From Bacillota bacterium (lineage in GTDB: Bacteria; Bacillota; Clostridia; Acetivibrionales; DSM-1351): a stretch of DNA of 9,026 nt. This document shows positions 1 through 5,581 of the stretch, one piece after another (within the stretch, counting starts at the first letter, position 1; each line of letters begins with the position of its first letter). The stretch lies in assembly GCA_023436485.1 (NCBI GenBank), contig JAEZIU010000307.1, positions 1 through 9,026 on the forward strand. The letters run 5' to 3'. The notes beneath the pieces are model-generated. The model had not been told where the DNA came from, ran no database searches, and worked only from the letters and a program-made list of their open reading frames with translations. The position numbers and the translations under genes are program-made.

Positions 1-19
1 ACGTTACTCTTAGAAACGT

Positions 20-56
20 ATTATGCAATTATGTTTGAGATATTTGTTTGCATAAT
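20..56. repeat. 9-bp inverted repeat, spaced 19 nt
   Basis: ATTATGCAA at 20-28 is the exact reverse complement of TTGCATAAT at 48-56. There is no T tract after the right arm, so it is not a terminator. The half-site TTGCATA/TATGCAA occurs again as a tight palindrome in front of yabG (4698-4712). In AT-rich DNA a single 9-bp match can be chance, so no function is assigned. Confidence 0.35.
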
Positions 57-129
57 TATTTTATTTATGTGCTTTATAAATTTGTTTTCAGCATTGTCCA
101 GTTGTGTTGAGAGCTTTATTATGTACTAC

Positions 130-158
130 TTGATCTTTACAATGGTCATTAATTTAAT
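130..158 (+). promoter_or_regulatory. possible sigma-A promoter
   Basis: TTGATC (130-135) and TTTAAT (153-158) are separated by 17 nt, an acceptable sigma-A arrangement with imperfect boxes. Transcription would start near 165 and run through the hairpins at 184-216 and 220-240 into the terminator at 240-262, giving a transcript of about 100 nt. In AT-rich DNA such matches are common, so this is tentative. Confidence 0.25.
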
Positions 159-183
159 GATTGTTCTAAAGAGAATATTTAAA

Positions 184-216
184 ATATCAGAACAAAGTCT
201 ATCTTAGTTCTGATAT
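184..216. repeat. perfect 10-bp inverted repeat (hairpin)
   Basis: ATATCAGAAC (184-193) and GTTCTGATAT (207-216) are perfectly complementary around a 13-nt loop. No T run follows. It is succeeded at once by a second perfect hairpin (220-240, arms of 8 bp around GTTTT) and then by the terminator at 240-262. The three stems in a row suggest a folded RNA end, either a small RNA or the 3' trailer of a gene left of the window. Confidence 0.55.
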
Positions 217-239
217 GTATATTAATTGTTTTAATTAAT

Positions 240-262
240 AGAGGGCTGTAAGGCTCTTTTTT
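240..262 (+). terminator. candidate intrinsic terminator
   Basis: AGAGGGCT (240-247) pairs with GGCTCTTT (252-259) using several G-U pairs around a GTAA loop, followed by a T run to 262. It would end a plus-strand transcript that either enters from the left or starts near 165. The stem is wobble-rich, so strength is uncertain. Confidence 0.5.
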
Positions 263-450
263 ATATTTGTCTACAATGGGCAAACTCTAACAAGTGAAAG
301 TCTTAAATATGTCCAGATATTGGGAATGGGTAGCTAAACAGCAAGTATATTTCTAATAAGATAAAATCTGCTGAAGTTAAAAACACACCAGGTATCGTTG
401 GAAAAGATCAAGTTGAAATTAAGAAGCTATACATACCGGAGCTGGATAGT
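263..450. other. non-coding stretch with minor repeats
   Basis: No open frame with a ribosome binding site is visible on either strand. The stretch holds a small hairpin (AATAT 306-310 with ATATT 317-321). It also holds one copy of a 10-nt direct repeat, AAACTCTAAC, at 282-291, whose second copy is at 478-487 inside the structured region. AACAAGT plus a purine-rich run adjoins both copies (289-300 and 470-481). It could be the 5' part of the RNA proposed for 451-859 or plain spacer DNA. Confidence 0.4.
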
Positions 451-859
451 TTGCAATAGTTGCAAGGTTAACAAGTTAAACTCTAACTAAAGGTTGGTTT
501 AACTATTTCCTATAGGAAATATGAAAACTTTGTGCATACAAACTAAATGAATGAATAGGCACGCGAATGAGAAGGTCAATTTATAAACATTGGAAACTTG
601 TGTATACAAGAATGAATCAATTAATTCAGTTATAAATTGCAAAAATTGGGAAAAATATGTGAAATTAAAATAGCTACGCAAAATTGTGTCAAGGTAGAGC
701 AATTACACATGCAATAGCTAAAGAGAGATAACCTGATTTGGATTAGTCTCAATGTTAAATTGCTGCACCGAAAGGTGTGATTAGAGTAATGTACCGAACA
801 TTACTCAGGGTGGTGCTAGAGGAGGTAGGTCAATTAATTACCTACCTCCTACTTGTTTT
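451..859 (+). ncRNA. candidate structured non-coding RNA, class unknown
   Basis: About 400 nt without a credible ORF that folds as consecutive hairpins. They are: TTGCAA 451-456/460-465; GTTAAAC 475-481 with GTTTAAC 497-503, plus an inner 4-bp stem; a perfect palindrome 504-521; TTTGT/ACAAA 529-542; CTTGT/ACAAG 597-610; TGAAT/ATTCA 613-628. A closing 7-bp stem pairs 698-704 with 758-764 and encloses a bulged 9-bp hairpin (725-733/740-750). Directly abutting it are a GAAA-tetraloop hairpin (765-778) and a perfect 9-bp hairpin (784-792/798-806). The chain ends in the intrinsic terminator at 820-859. All pairings were read by eye. I do not recognise a Rfam class. The 5' end is unknown and could lie further left, and no promoter was found. 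Because the next gene on this strand is not until 1528, it looks like an independent RNA rather than a leader. Confidence 0.45.
820..859 (+). terminator. strong intrinsic terminator, plus strand
   Basis: AGGAGGTAGGT (820-830) and ACCTACCTCCT (840-850) form a perfect 11-bp stem with a 9-nt loop, followed by ACTTG and five T. On the minus strand no U tract follows, so as a terminator it points rightward and implies a plus-strand transcript from 1-819. It overlaps by 2 nt the stop codon (849-851) of the convergent hydrolase gene. The right arm therefore also lies at the end of that gene's mRNA. Confidence 0.75.
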
Positions 860-1442
860 TAATAAACCCTTTAATCAAAGCAAAAGCCTTCTTTGCAGAA
901 TCCTCATTGTATTCGTTTGAATAGGAATCTGCAAAGCCGTGATTTCCATCCAACATATGAATTTTAACGCCGGGCTTCTTAAAACCGCTGATAAAACCCC
1001 GTACATTAAAGGACTTCTCATGGCTTGGAAAAAGAAGCAAGGCAGGGCAAGAAGGAGATATATTGGTATAATCTCGTATTCTTGAGCCATAACAGCATAT
1101 GACACCTGAAAAAAGCCCTGCTTCACTGCAAAGCCATGCAATAGAGGCACCAACACTAAAGCCAATCAAAAAAATACGTTTATAACTTCTCTGTTGCTGT
1201 TTGGCGAGGTCAATTACAATATAAGTCTCTTTATCAAAACCTATATTCTCAAAAAAATACCTATAGGCGGCTTCCTGCTCACTATAATCAAAGGGGTGTT
1301 CCAGACCGCACAAATCAGGACACACAACGTCATAGCCCAATAAAGAAAGTTTATAGGCAGTATCTGTTATAAAGCTATTAACACCATAAATTTCATGGAG
1401 AATGATAATTAAATCTTCTGAATTATTAATTATACTTAACAT
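849..1442 (-). CDS. dienelactone hydrolase-like alpha/beta hydrolase
   Basis: This 197-residue protein has the layout of the dienelactone hydrolase family (PF01738). The oxyanion/early motif LHEIYG carries E17. The nucleophile elbow GFSVGA places Ser96 where the classical family has Cys. A C-terminal GNHGF motif supplies His168. The acid residue, expected in a GxxD-type motif before that His, is not obvious: the segment reads PSHEKS, so E142 may replace Asp. It is shorter than the usual 230-250 residues, with the loss mostly between the strands after the elbow. There is no signal peptide, so it is probably a cytosolic esterase/lactone hydrolase of unknown substrate. ATG 1442 is the first start after an in-frame stop, and no Shine-Dalgarno precedes it. 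The gene diverges from 1528-1998, with 85 bp between them. Family membership is well supported; the reaction is not. Confidence 0.8.
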   Translation of the reverse strand: MLSIINNSEDLIIILHEIYGVNSFITDTAYKLSLLGYDVVCPDLCGLEHPFDYSEQEAAYRYFFENIGFDKETYIVIDLAKQQQRSYKRIFLIGFSVGASIAWLCSEAGLFSGVICCYGSRIRDYTNISPSCPALLLFPSHEKSFNVRGFISGFKKPGVKIHMLDGNHGFADSYSNEYNEDSAKKAFALIKGFIKNK

Positions 1443-1466
1443 ACTAATATACTACTACAAAATTTG

Positions 1467-1495
1467 TTGACACTCAAAAGAACAAAAAGTAAACT
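1467..1495 (+). promoter_or_regulatory. sigma-A-type promoter for the C_GCAxxG_C_C gene
   Basis: A perfect TTGACA (1467-1472) is followed after 17 nt by TAAACT (1490-1495), which matches 4 of 6 consensus positions. The start point would be near 1502, giving a leader of about 26 nt before ATG 1528. The opposite strand of the same region must also carry the promoter of the divergent hydrolase. Confidence 0.5.
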
Positions 1496-1527
1496 TAAAA
1501 CAAAATACAATATATGGGAGAAATTAC

Positions 1528-1998
1528 ATGGGAATGAGTTCAGAAAAAGCCCGGCAGTTGTTCAAAGAGGGATATAACTGTTCACAAGCCGTTTTTGGGG
1601 CTTTTAGCGATGACATCGATATGGAATTGAAAAACGCTTTGAGGATAGCATCATCCTTTGGGGGAGGAATGGGAAGACTGAGGGAGGTCTGTGGTGCTGT
1701 AAGCGGCATGTTCATGGTTGCCGGTATAATTTACGGATATGATGAACCCAAGGATACTGAAGCAAAAAAAGAACACTACAAGCTTATACAGGAACTTGCC
1801 CAAAGGTTTAAAGCTACAAACGGTTCAATAGTGTGCAGAGAACTACTGGGACTGGACAAAGGGCCTGACAATCCTACTCCGGAGGAAAGAACGGAGAGTT
1901 ATTATAAAAAACGTCCGTGTGAGGAATATGTAAAGTGTGCCGCCGAGATAATGGAACAATACATAAGTCAGAAAAAAGCAGAGGCTGTATCGGAATAA
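1528..1998 (+). CDS. C_GCAxxG_C_C family (putative redox) protein
   Basis: This 156-residue protein matches the C_GCAxxG_C_C family (PF09719/TIGR01909), named for its spaced cysteines. Visible are C18 in YNCSQAV, the core VCGAVSG with C55, G56 and G60, then C103, C131 and C137. The glycine-rich GGGMGR (45-50) just before the core is also typical. The conserved cysteines suggest metal binding or redox chemistry, and no reaction is established for the family. There is no signal peptide or membrane segment. The start at ATG 1528 is set by GGGAGA (1516-1521) 6 nt upstream; a second ATG at 1534 lacks that spacing. It is a single-gene unit: a terminator overlaps its last codons, and the next gene is convergent. 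Confidence 0.85.
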   Translation: MGMSSEKARQLFKEGYNCSQAVFGAFSDDIDMELKNALRIASSFGGGMGRLREVCGAVSGMFMVAGIIYGYDEPKDTEAKKEHYKLIQELAQRFKATNGSIVCRELLGLDKGPDNPTPEERTESYYKKRPCEEYVKCAAEIMEQYISQKKAEAVSE

Positions 1999-2012
1999 TA
2001 CCTCTGCTTTTT
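1973..2012. terminator. bidirectional intrinsic terminator between convergent genes
   Basis: AAAAAGCAGAGG (1973-1984) and CCTCTGCTTTTT (2001-2012) are perfectly complementary over 12 bp with a 16-nt loop. T runs leave the stem on both strands, so it can end both the 1528-1998 transcript and the metal operon that stops at 2021. Its left arm lies inside the coding sequence (codons for KKAEA) and the stop codon TAA 1996-1998 is in the loop. Confidence 0.85.
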
Positions 2013-2020
2013 CAACTTTA

Positions 2021-3877
2021 CTATTTAAATTTATTATCTACTCTTAAAGCTCTGGCAGAATTGAGAATTGCTATTACAGATACACCAACGTCTGCAAATA
2101 CCGCTTCCCAAAGGTTTGATATGCCAAAGGCACCCATTGCCAAAACAATAGCCTTAACCCCAAGAGCAAAAACTATATTTTGATTAACTATACGAAGTGT
2201 TTTTTTGGAAATAGCAATGGCAGTGGCTATTTTGGAGGGTTCATCATTCATAATGACCACATCTGCTGCTTCTATAGCGGCATCGGAGCCAAGTCCACCC
2301 ATTGCAATACCTACATCGGCCCTTGAGAGCACAGGAGCATCATTTATACCGTCTCCTGCAAAGATCAGATTACCTTTTGAAGATTTTTCTGCAAGGAGCT
2401 TTTCAACCTTTTCAACCTTGTCTAAGGGTAGAAGCTCAGTGTATACTTCATCAAGACCAAGCTTTCGGGCAACTGCTTCACCAACATCCTTTGCATCTCC
2501 TGTAAGCATTACGGTTTTATGTATTCCGCATGCTTTAAGCTTTGCAATGGCAGAGGCCGAGTCCTCCTTTATTTCATCTGATATAACTATATATCCTGCA
2601 TAAACATCGCTTACCGTCACATGTACAACTGTTCCGGCTGTTTTATTATGAGAATACGTTGCTCCGACTTTTTCCATTAACTTAGAATTACCGGCATATA
2701 CTGTTTTCCCAGCAACAACTGCTTTAACTCCATGACCGGGTATTTCTTCAACATCTGTTATTCTGGAATTATCAATTTCTGAATTAAAAGCATTTTTCAA
2801 AGATTGAGAAATGGGGTGGTTTGAATAACTTTCAGCATGGGCGGTTAGCTCCAACAAATCAAATTCTGAAATACCTACGGGATTAATCTCAGTAACCTTA
2901 AATGTTCCTTTTGTAAGAGTACCTGTTTTATCAAAAACAACCAGTTCGGCAGCGGCAAGAGCTTCCAGATAGTTGCCGCCCTTTATGAGAATCCCCAGTT
3001 TTGAGGCTCCGCCAATACCTCCAAAGAAGCCCAAAGGAATAGAAATTACAAGAGCACAGGGACAGGAAACAACCAGAAATGTTAATGCCCTGTATATCCA
3101 GTCCTTGAAGGTTGCTCCCGGAACAAGCAGTGGCGGAACAACGGCAAGAATCACTGCCACTATAACAACAACGGGAGTGTAATACCTTGCAAATCTGGTA
3201 ATGAAATTCTCACGTTTTGCTTTTTTGTTACTTGCATTTTCCACCAAGTCAAGAATTTTAGAAACAGTGGACTCACCAAACTCTTTGGTTACTTGAATTG
3301 TAATTAGGCCGTTAAGATTTATACATCCGCTTAATACTTCACTGCCGATATTAATTTCCCTTGGAACGGATTCGCCCGTTAATGCAGAGGTATCTACCAA
3401 TGAATAGCCTTCTATGACCTTACCGTCAAGAGGTATCTTTTCACCGGCTTTAACAACGATAACATCATTTATAGAAACTTCCTCAGGGTCTACCGTAACA
3501 AGCTCACCGTTTCGCTTAACATTTGCATAATCAGGACGTATATCCATCAATGCTGATATGGATTTCCTTGAGCGATTAACGGCATAATCCTGAAACATTT
3601 CACCAACCTGGTAAAAAAGCATAACCGAAACCGCTTCCGGGTACTCACCTACAAAAAAAGCACCCACTGTTGCTATACTCATTAAAAAGTTTTCATCAAA
3701 TACCTGTCCGTGTGCAATATTCCTAATTGCTCTCCAGAGAACATCTCCGCCGATTACAAAATAGGCTGCAAGAAAAAATGCAAGATTCATATAGGACGGA
3801 AATGATACAACCACCGCAATTATCAGAACCAATATTCCAATACCAATACGGATAATTTCCTTTTTAGCTTTACTCAT
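2021..3877 (-). CDS. cadA: P1B-2 type Zn/Cd/Pb-exporting ATPase
   Basis: A membrane pump that uses ATP to export soft divalent metals. All P-type hallmarks are present in the 618-residue product: TGES actuator motif 167-170, membrane metal motif CPC 272-274, phosphorylation motif DKTGT with D316, HP motif 354-355, TGD 459-461 and GDGxND 508-513. Lys575 and D596 in a DxG motif of the last two helices, together with CPC, are the P1B-2 signature of ZntA/CadA and exclude a Cu pump. The usual N-terminal HMA domain is absent; the protein begins with helices, and a separate HMA gene lies 32 nt upstream. I choose ATG 3877 over an in-frame ATG at 3904 because AAGGAGAT (3882-3889) sits 4 nt before it. 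Third gene of the operon; expression should follow the ArsR regulator. Zn, Cd and Pb cannot be told apart from sequence. Confidence 0.93.
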   Translation of the reverse strand: MSKAKKEIIRIGIGILVLIIAVVVSFPSYMNLAFFLAAYFVIGGDVLWRAIRNIAHGQVFDENFLMSIATVGAFFVGEYPEAVSVMLFYQVGEMFQDYAVNRSRKSISALMDIRPDYANVKRNGELVTVDPEEVSINDVIVVKAGEKIPLDGKVIEGYSLVDTSALTGESVPREINIGSEVLSGCINLNGLITIQVTKEFGESTVSKILDLVENASNKKAKRENFITRFARYYTPVVVIVAVILAVVPPLLVPGATFKDWIYRALTFLVVSCPCALVISIPLGFFGGIGGASKLGILIKGGNYLEALAAAELVVFDKTGTLTKGTFKVTEINPVGISEFDLLELTAHAESYSNHPISQSLKNAFNSEIDNSRITDVEEIPGHGVKAVVAGKTVYAGNSKLMEKVGATYSHNKTAGTVVHVTVSDVYAGYIVISDEIKEDSASAIAKLKACGIHKTVMLTGDAKDVGEAVARKLGLDEVYTELLPLDKVEKVEKLLAEKSSKGNLIFAGDGINDAPVLSRADVGIAMGGLGSDAAIEAADVVIMNDEPSKIATAIAISKKTLRIVNQNIVFALGVKAIVLAMGAFGISNLWEAVFADVGVSVIAILNSARALRVDNKFK

Positions 3878-3909
3878 AAAAATCTCCTTGTAAATAAAAG
3901 TCACCTATA

Positions 3910-4128
3910 TTACATCTTTACGGTACAATCAGGTTCAATTTTCTTTATGATTTTCTGTACTGATGTCATAATATCTTCAAAACTCTCGTCAACTGCATCT
4001 ATAGTAAGTTTCTGCATTATAAAGTTAACAGTGGCACTGTTGACGCCGTCCAGCTTATTAATTTCTCTTTCCATTTTAGAAGCACAGTTTGCACAGCCCA
4101 AATCGTTAAGTCTGTAATTTTTTTTCAT
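3910..4128 (-). CDS. free-standing HMA heavy-metal-binding domain
   Basis: A 72-residue single HMA domain (PF00403), the ferredoxin-like fold that hands metal to P1B ATPases. The metal loop reads GCANC with C12 and C15; a third Cys (C68) lies in the final strand and might add a ligand. Size and motif equal the N-terminal domain found fused to most CadA/ZntA pumps, which the downstream ATPase lacks, so I infer that it supplies that function in trans. It could also buffer metal in the cytosol. ATG 4128 is preceded by a run of six G (4138-4143) 9 nt upstream as ribosome binding site. It lies 23 nt after the regulator gene and 32 nt before the ATPase, clearly in one operon. Confidence 0.88.
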   Translation of the reverse strand: MKKNYRLNDLGCANCASKMEREINKLDGVNSATVNFIMQKLTIDAVDESFEDIMTSVQKIIKKIEPDCTVKM

Positions 4129-4151
4129 ACTTAATTACCCCCCAGATAAAC

Positions 4152-4514
4152 TTATTCTTCAATATGCTCAAAACCCTGATCAATTATTGCTCTTACATGT
4201 GAGTCGGACAATGAATAAAAGATAGTCTTTCCATCACGTCTTGATTTAACCAGCTTTGCTTGCTTTAGTATACGGAGTTGGTGAGAAATAGCCGACTGAC
4301 TCATATTTAGCAGTTGTGCAATATCACAGACACACATTTCTGCCTGAAAAAGTACATACAAAATTTTGATTCTTGTGGTATCACCAAAAATTTTAAAAAG
4401 CTCTGCAAGATCATATAACTGTGTCTCTTCAGGCATATGTAACATTACCTGATCTATAACGTCTTTATGAAGGCATAAATAATCACATTTTTCAAACTCT
4501 TTTTCAGTATCCAT
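4152..4514 (-). CDS. cadC: ArsR/SmtB-family metal-sensing repressor, CadC-like
   Basis: A 120-residue winged-helix repressor that should leave DNA when it binds metal. It has the ArsR core (FKIFGDTTRIKIL, then an HTH containing SQSAISHQLRIL). The alpha3N soft-metal site is complete: C10, C14, C61 and C63 in a CVCD box. The alpha5 site is also complete: D104, H106, H117 and E120. These match the pI258 CadC ligands (C7, C11, C58, C60; D101, H103, H114, E117) with a constant +3 offset, which favours Cd/Pb/Zn sensing. I start at ATG 4514 because GGGAAGG lies just upstream (4519-4525). The in-frame ATG at 4562 would add 16 residues encoded by the leader and has no ribosome binding site. It is first in the operon and probably autoregulated through the operator at 4565-4584. 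Confidence 0.9.
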   Translation of the reverse strand: MDTEKEFEKCDYLCLHKDVIDQVMLHMPEETQLYDLAELFKIFGDTTRIKILYVLFQAEMCVCDIAQLLNMSQSAISHQLRILKQAKLVKSRRDGKTIFYSLSDSHVRAIIDQGFEHIEE

Positions 4515-4564
4515 AAAAACCTTCCCTTCTTTAGAAAAATTAATAATATAAATCAAAATCATTC

Positions 4565-4584
4565 ATATGAACGAATGTTCATAT
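4565..4584. promoter_or_regulatory. palindromic operator for the ArsR/CadC-type repressor
   Basis: ATATGAAC (4565-4572) and GTTCATAT (4577-4584) form a perfect inverted repeat around 4 nt. This half-site type is typical of SmtB/ArsR operators. It lies just downstream of the -10 box of the divergent metal promoter, over the expected start point, where a bound repressor would block transcription. Assignment to this regulator is inference from position and family. Confidence 0.75.
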
Positions 4585-4589
4585 ATCAT

Positions 4590-4616
4590 ATTATACCTTG
4601 AACTATGAGAAGTCAA
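4590..4616 (-). promoter_or_regulatory. sigma-A promoter of the metal-export operon
   Basis: Read on the minus strand, TTGACT (4616-4611) and a perfect TATAAT (4595-4590) are separated by 15 nt. An overlapping TAATAT would give 17 nt. Transcription would start near 4583, inside the operator, leaving a leader of about 70 nt before ATG 4514. Confidence 0.7.
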
Positions 4617-4697
4617 CCCAAAATATTGAAAAATAAGCCAATTTATTTATAGAAATATATCAGCAGTCAAGACGTACAAGCCCCAAATGAAGCTTGG

Positions 4698-4712
4698 TTG
4701 CATATTATGCAA
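4698..4712. promoter_or_regulatory. 15-bp palindrome upstream of yabG
   Basis: TTGCATA and TATGCAA flank a single central T, giving a perfect 7-1-7 palindrome 26 nt before the yabG start. It contains CATATTATG, which partly resembles a sigma-K -10 element (CATA followed by TA-rich bases). B. subtilis yabG is a sigma-K gene. I see no clear -35 AC element at the right distance, so whether this is a promoter element or a regulator site is open. Confidence 0.4.
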
Positions 4713-4738
4713 TAAAAAGTTAATTTGGAGTGATATTT

Positions 4739-5548
4739 TTGGCTAAATTTAATATCGGAGATATTGTTATCAGAAGTTCTTATGGTGGAGATATACTTTT
4801 TAGGGTAGTAAACATAAAAACTAACTTTAACGGAGTGGTATCGTATGTCTTGAGAGGTTTGTCATACAGGATTGAAGCCGATTCACAGGGAGATGACCTT
4901 GTTAAGCAGGATGCAAGGGTAGCTTATACAAGGGCTATAAATGAACTTTCTCAGGTTAAAAACAGCATTGACTGTTGCAGACCGGTATTCAAATCATTTT
5001 TATCCAGAATCAAGCACAGGCCGGGTAGAATATTGCATATAGATTCGGCAGAGGATTTTATGAACCAATGTTTGGACTTTTATAAGAAAAGTAAGATAAA
5101 CTGTTACGGTAAATGGGTAAGTGAAAACAGGCAGCCGTCGGTAGTAAAACAATATCTGGAGGCGTACAGACCGGATATACTGGTGCTGACGGGACATGAC
5201 GGTTTAAAAAAGGGTGCCAGTAATTATCAGTCTTTGGATAGCTATGCCAATTCATCATACTTCATTGAATCAGTGAAGATTGCAAGAGCATATGAGTCCG
5301 ATCCTGATAAGTTGTGTATCTTTGCAGGAGCATGTCAGTCATACTATGAGGCAATTATGCAAGCAGGGGCAAATTTTGCCAGTTCACCCAAAAGAATTCT
5401 GATAAATGCATTAGACCCGGCAATTGTTGCACAGAAAGTATCCGTTACAGAAAGTTCTGTTATTCTTTCACCTAATTCAGTAATAGAGCTAACAATAACA
5501 GGAAGTGCAGGTATAGGAGGAAAAGATACAAGAGGGCAGATGAGGTAA
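4739..5548 (+). CDS. yabG: sporulation-specific protease YabG
   Basis: YabG is the protease (MEROPS U57) that acts in the mother cell on spore-coat proteins; it is made late under sigma-K in B. subtilis and also processes germination proteins in C. difficile. The family features visible are the N-terminal IGDIV segment, RILHIDS (97-103), YRPDILVLTGHD (143-154), FAGACQS (195-201) with the invariant C199, and ANFASSP (211-217). Length, 269 residues, is normal. I place the start at TTG 4739 (MAKFNIGD), which matches the family N terminus and lies 8 nt after GGAG (4727-4730). A GTG at 4730 would overlap that ribosome binding site. It is divergent from the metal operon, with a 176-bp gap holding both control regions, and shows no functional tie to it. 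Confidence 0.95.
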   Translation: MAKFNIGDIVIRSSYGGDILFRVVNIKTNFNGVVSYVLRGLSYRIEADSQGDDLVKQDARVAYTRAINELSQVKNSIDCCRPVFKSFLSRIKHRPGRILHIDSAEDFMNQCLDFYKKSKINCYGKWVSENRQPSVVKQYLEAYRPDILVLTGHDGLKKGASNYQSLDSYANSSYFIESVKIARAYESDPDKLCIFAGACQSYYEAIMQAGANFASSPKRILINALDPAIVAQKVSVTESSVILSPNSVIELTITGSAGIGGKDTRGQMR

Positions 5549-5581
5549 ATTGTCAAGCATAGTCCAATTATTATATAAAGT

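Noticed and set aside
499..702. Open frame of 67 codons on the minus strand in the left intergenic region
   Set aside because: No ribosome binding site, Phe/Tyr/Leu-rich product typical of AT-rich non-coding DNA, and it lies across the dense hairpins of the proposed RNA.
725..755. AACCTGATTTGGATTAG resembles the CTGATCTGGATAAT part of TPP riboswitches
   Set aside because: The partner motif with CTGAGA and the GGGTGCC-type stem is missing, and the sequence folds well as a simple bulged hairpin (725-750). There is also no thiamin gene downstream.
807..820. AGGGTGGT looks like the start of a T-box
   Set aside because: Only 9 of 14 consensus bases match. The motif is outside the terminator stem, no stem I with specifier loop was recognised, and no plus-strand aminoacyl-tRNA or amino-acid gene follows.
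875..1165. Open frame of 96 codons overlapping the hydrolase gene
   Set aside because: Alternate-frame shadow of the dienelactone hydrolase gene on the same strand; no family resemblance or ribosome binding site.
2205..2603. Open frame of 132 codons on the plus strand
   Set aside because: Antisense shadow of the ATPase gene; the minus strand carries every P-type motif in one frame.
3878..3904. Nine-residue N-terminal extension of the ATPase from ATG 3904
   Set aside because: It would include the strong ribosome binding site AAGGAGAT that serves ATG 3877, and it adds no conserved residues.
4676..4697. CAAGC...GCTTG hairpin upstream of yabG as a terminator
   Set aside because: Only 5 bp with a 10-nt loop and no T tract; it lies between two divergent genes, where no terminator is needed.
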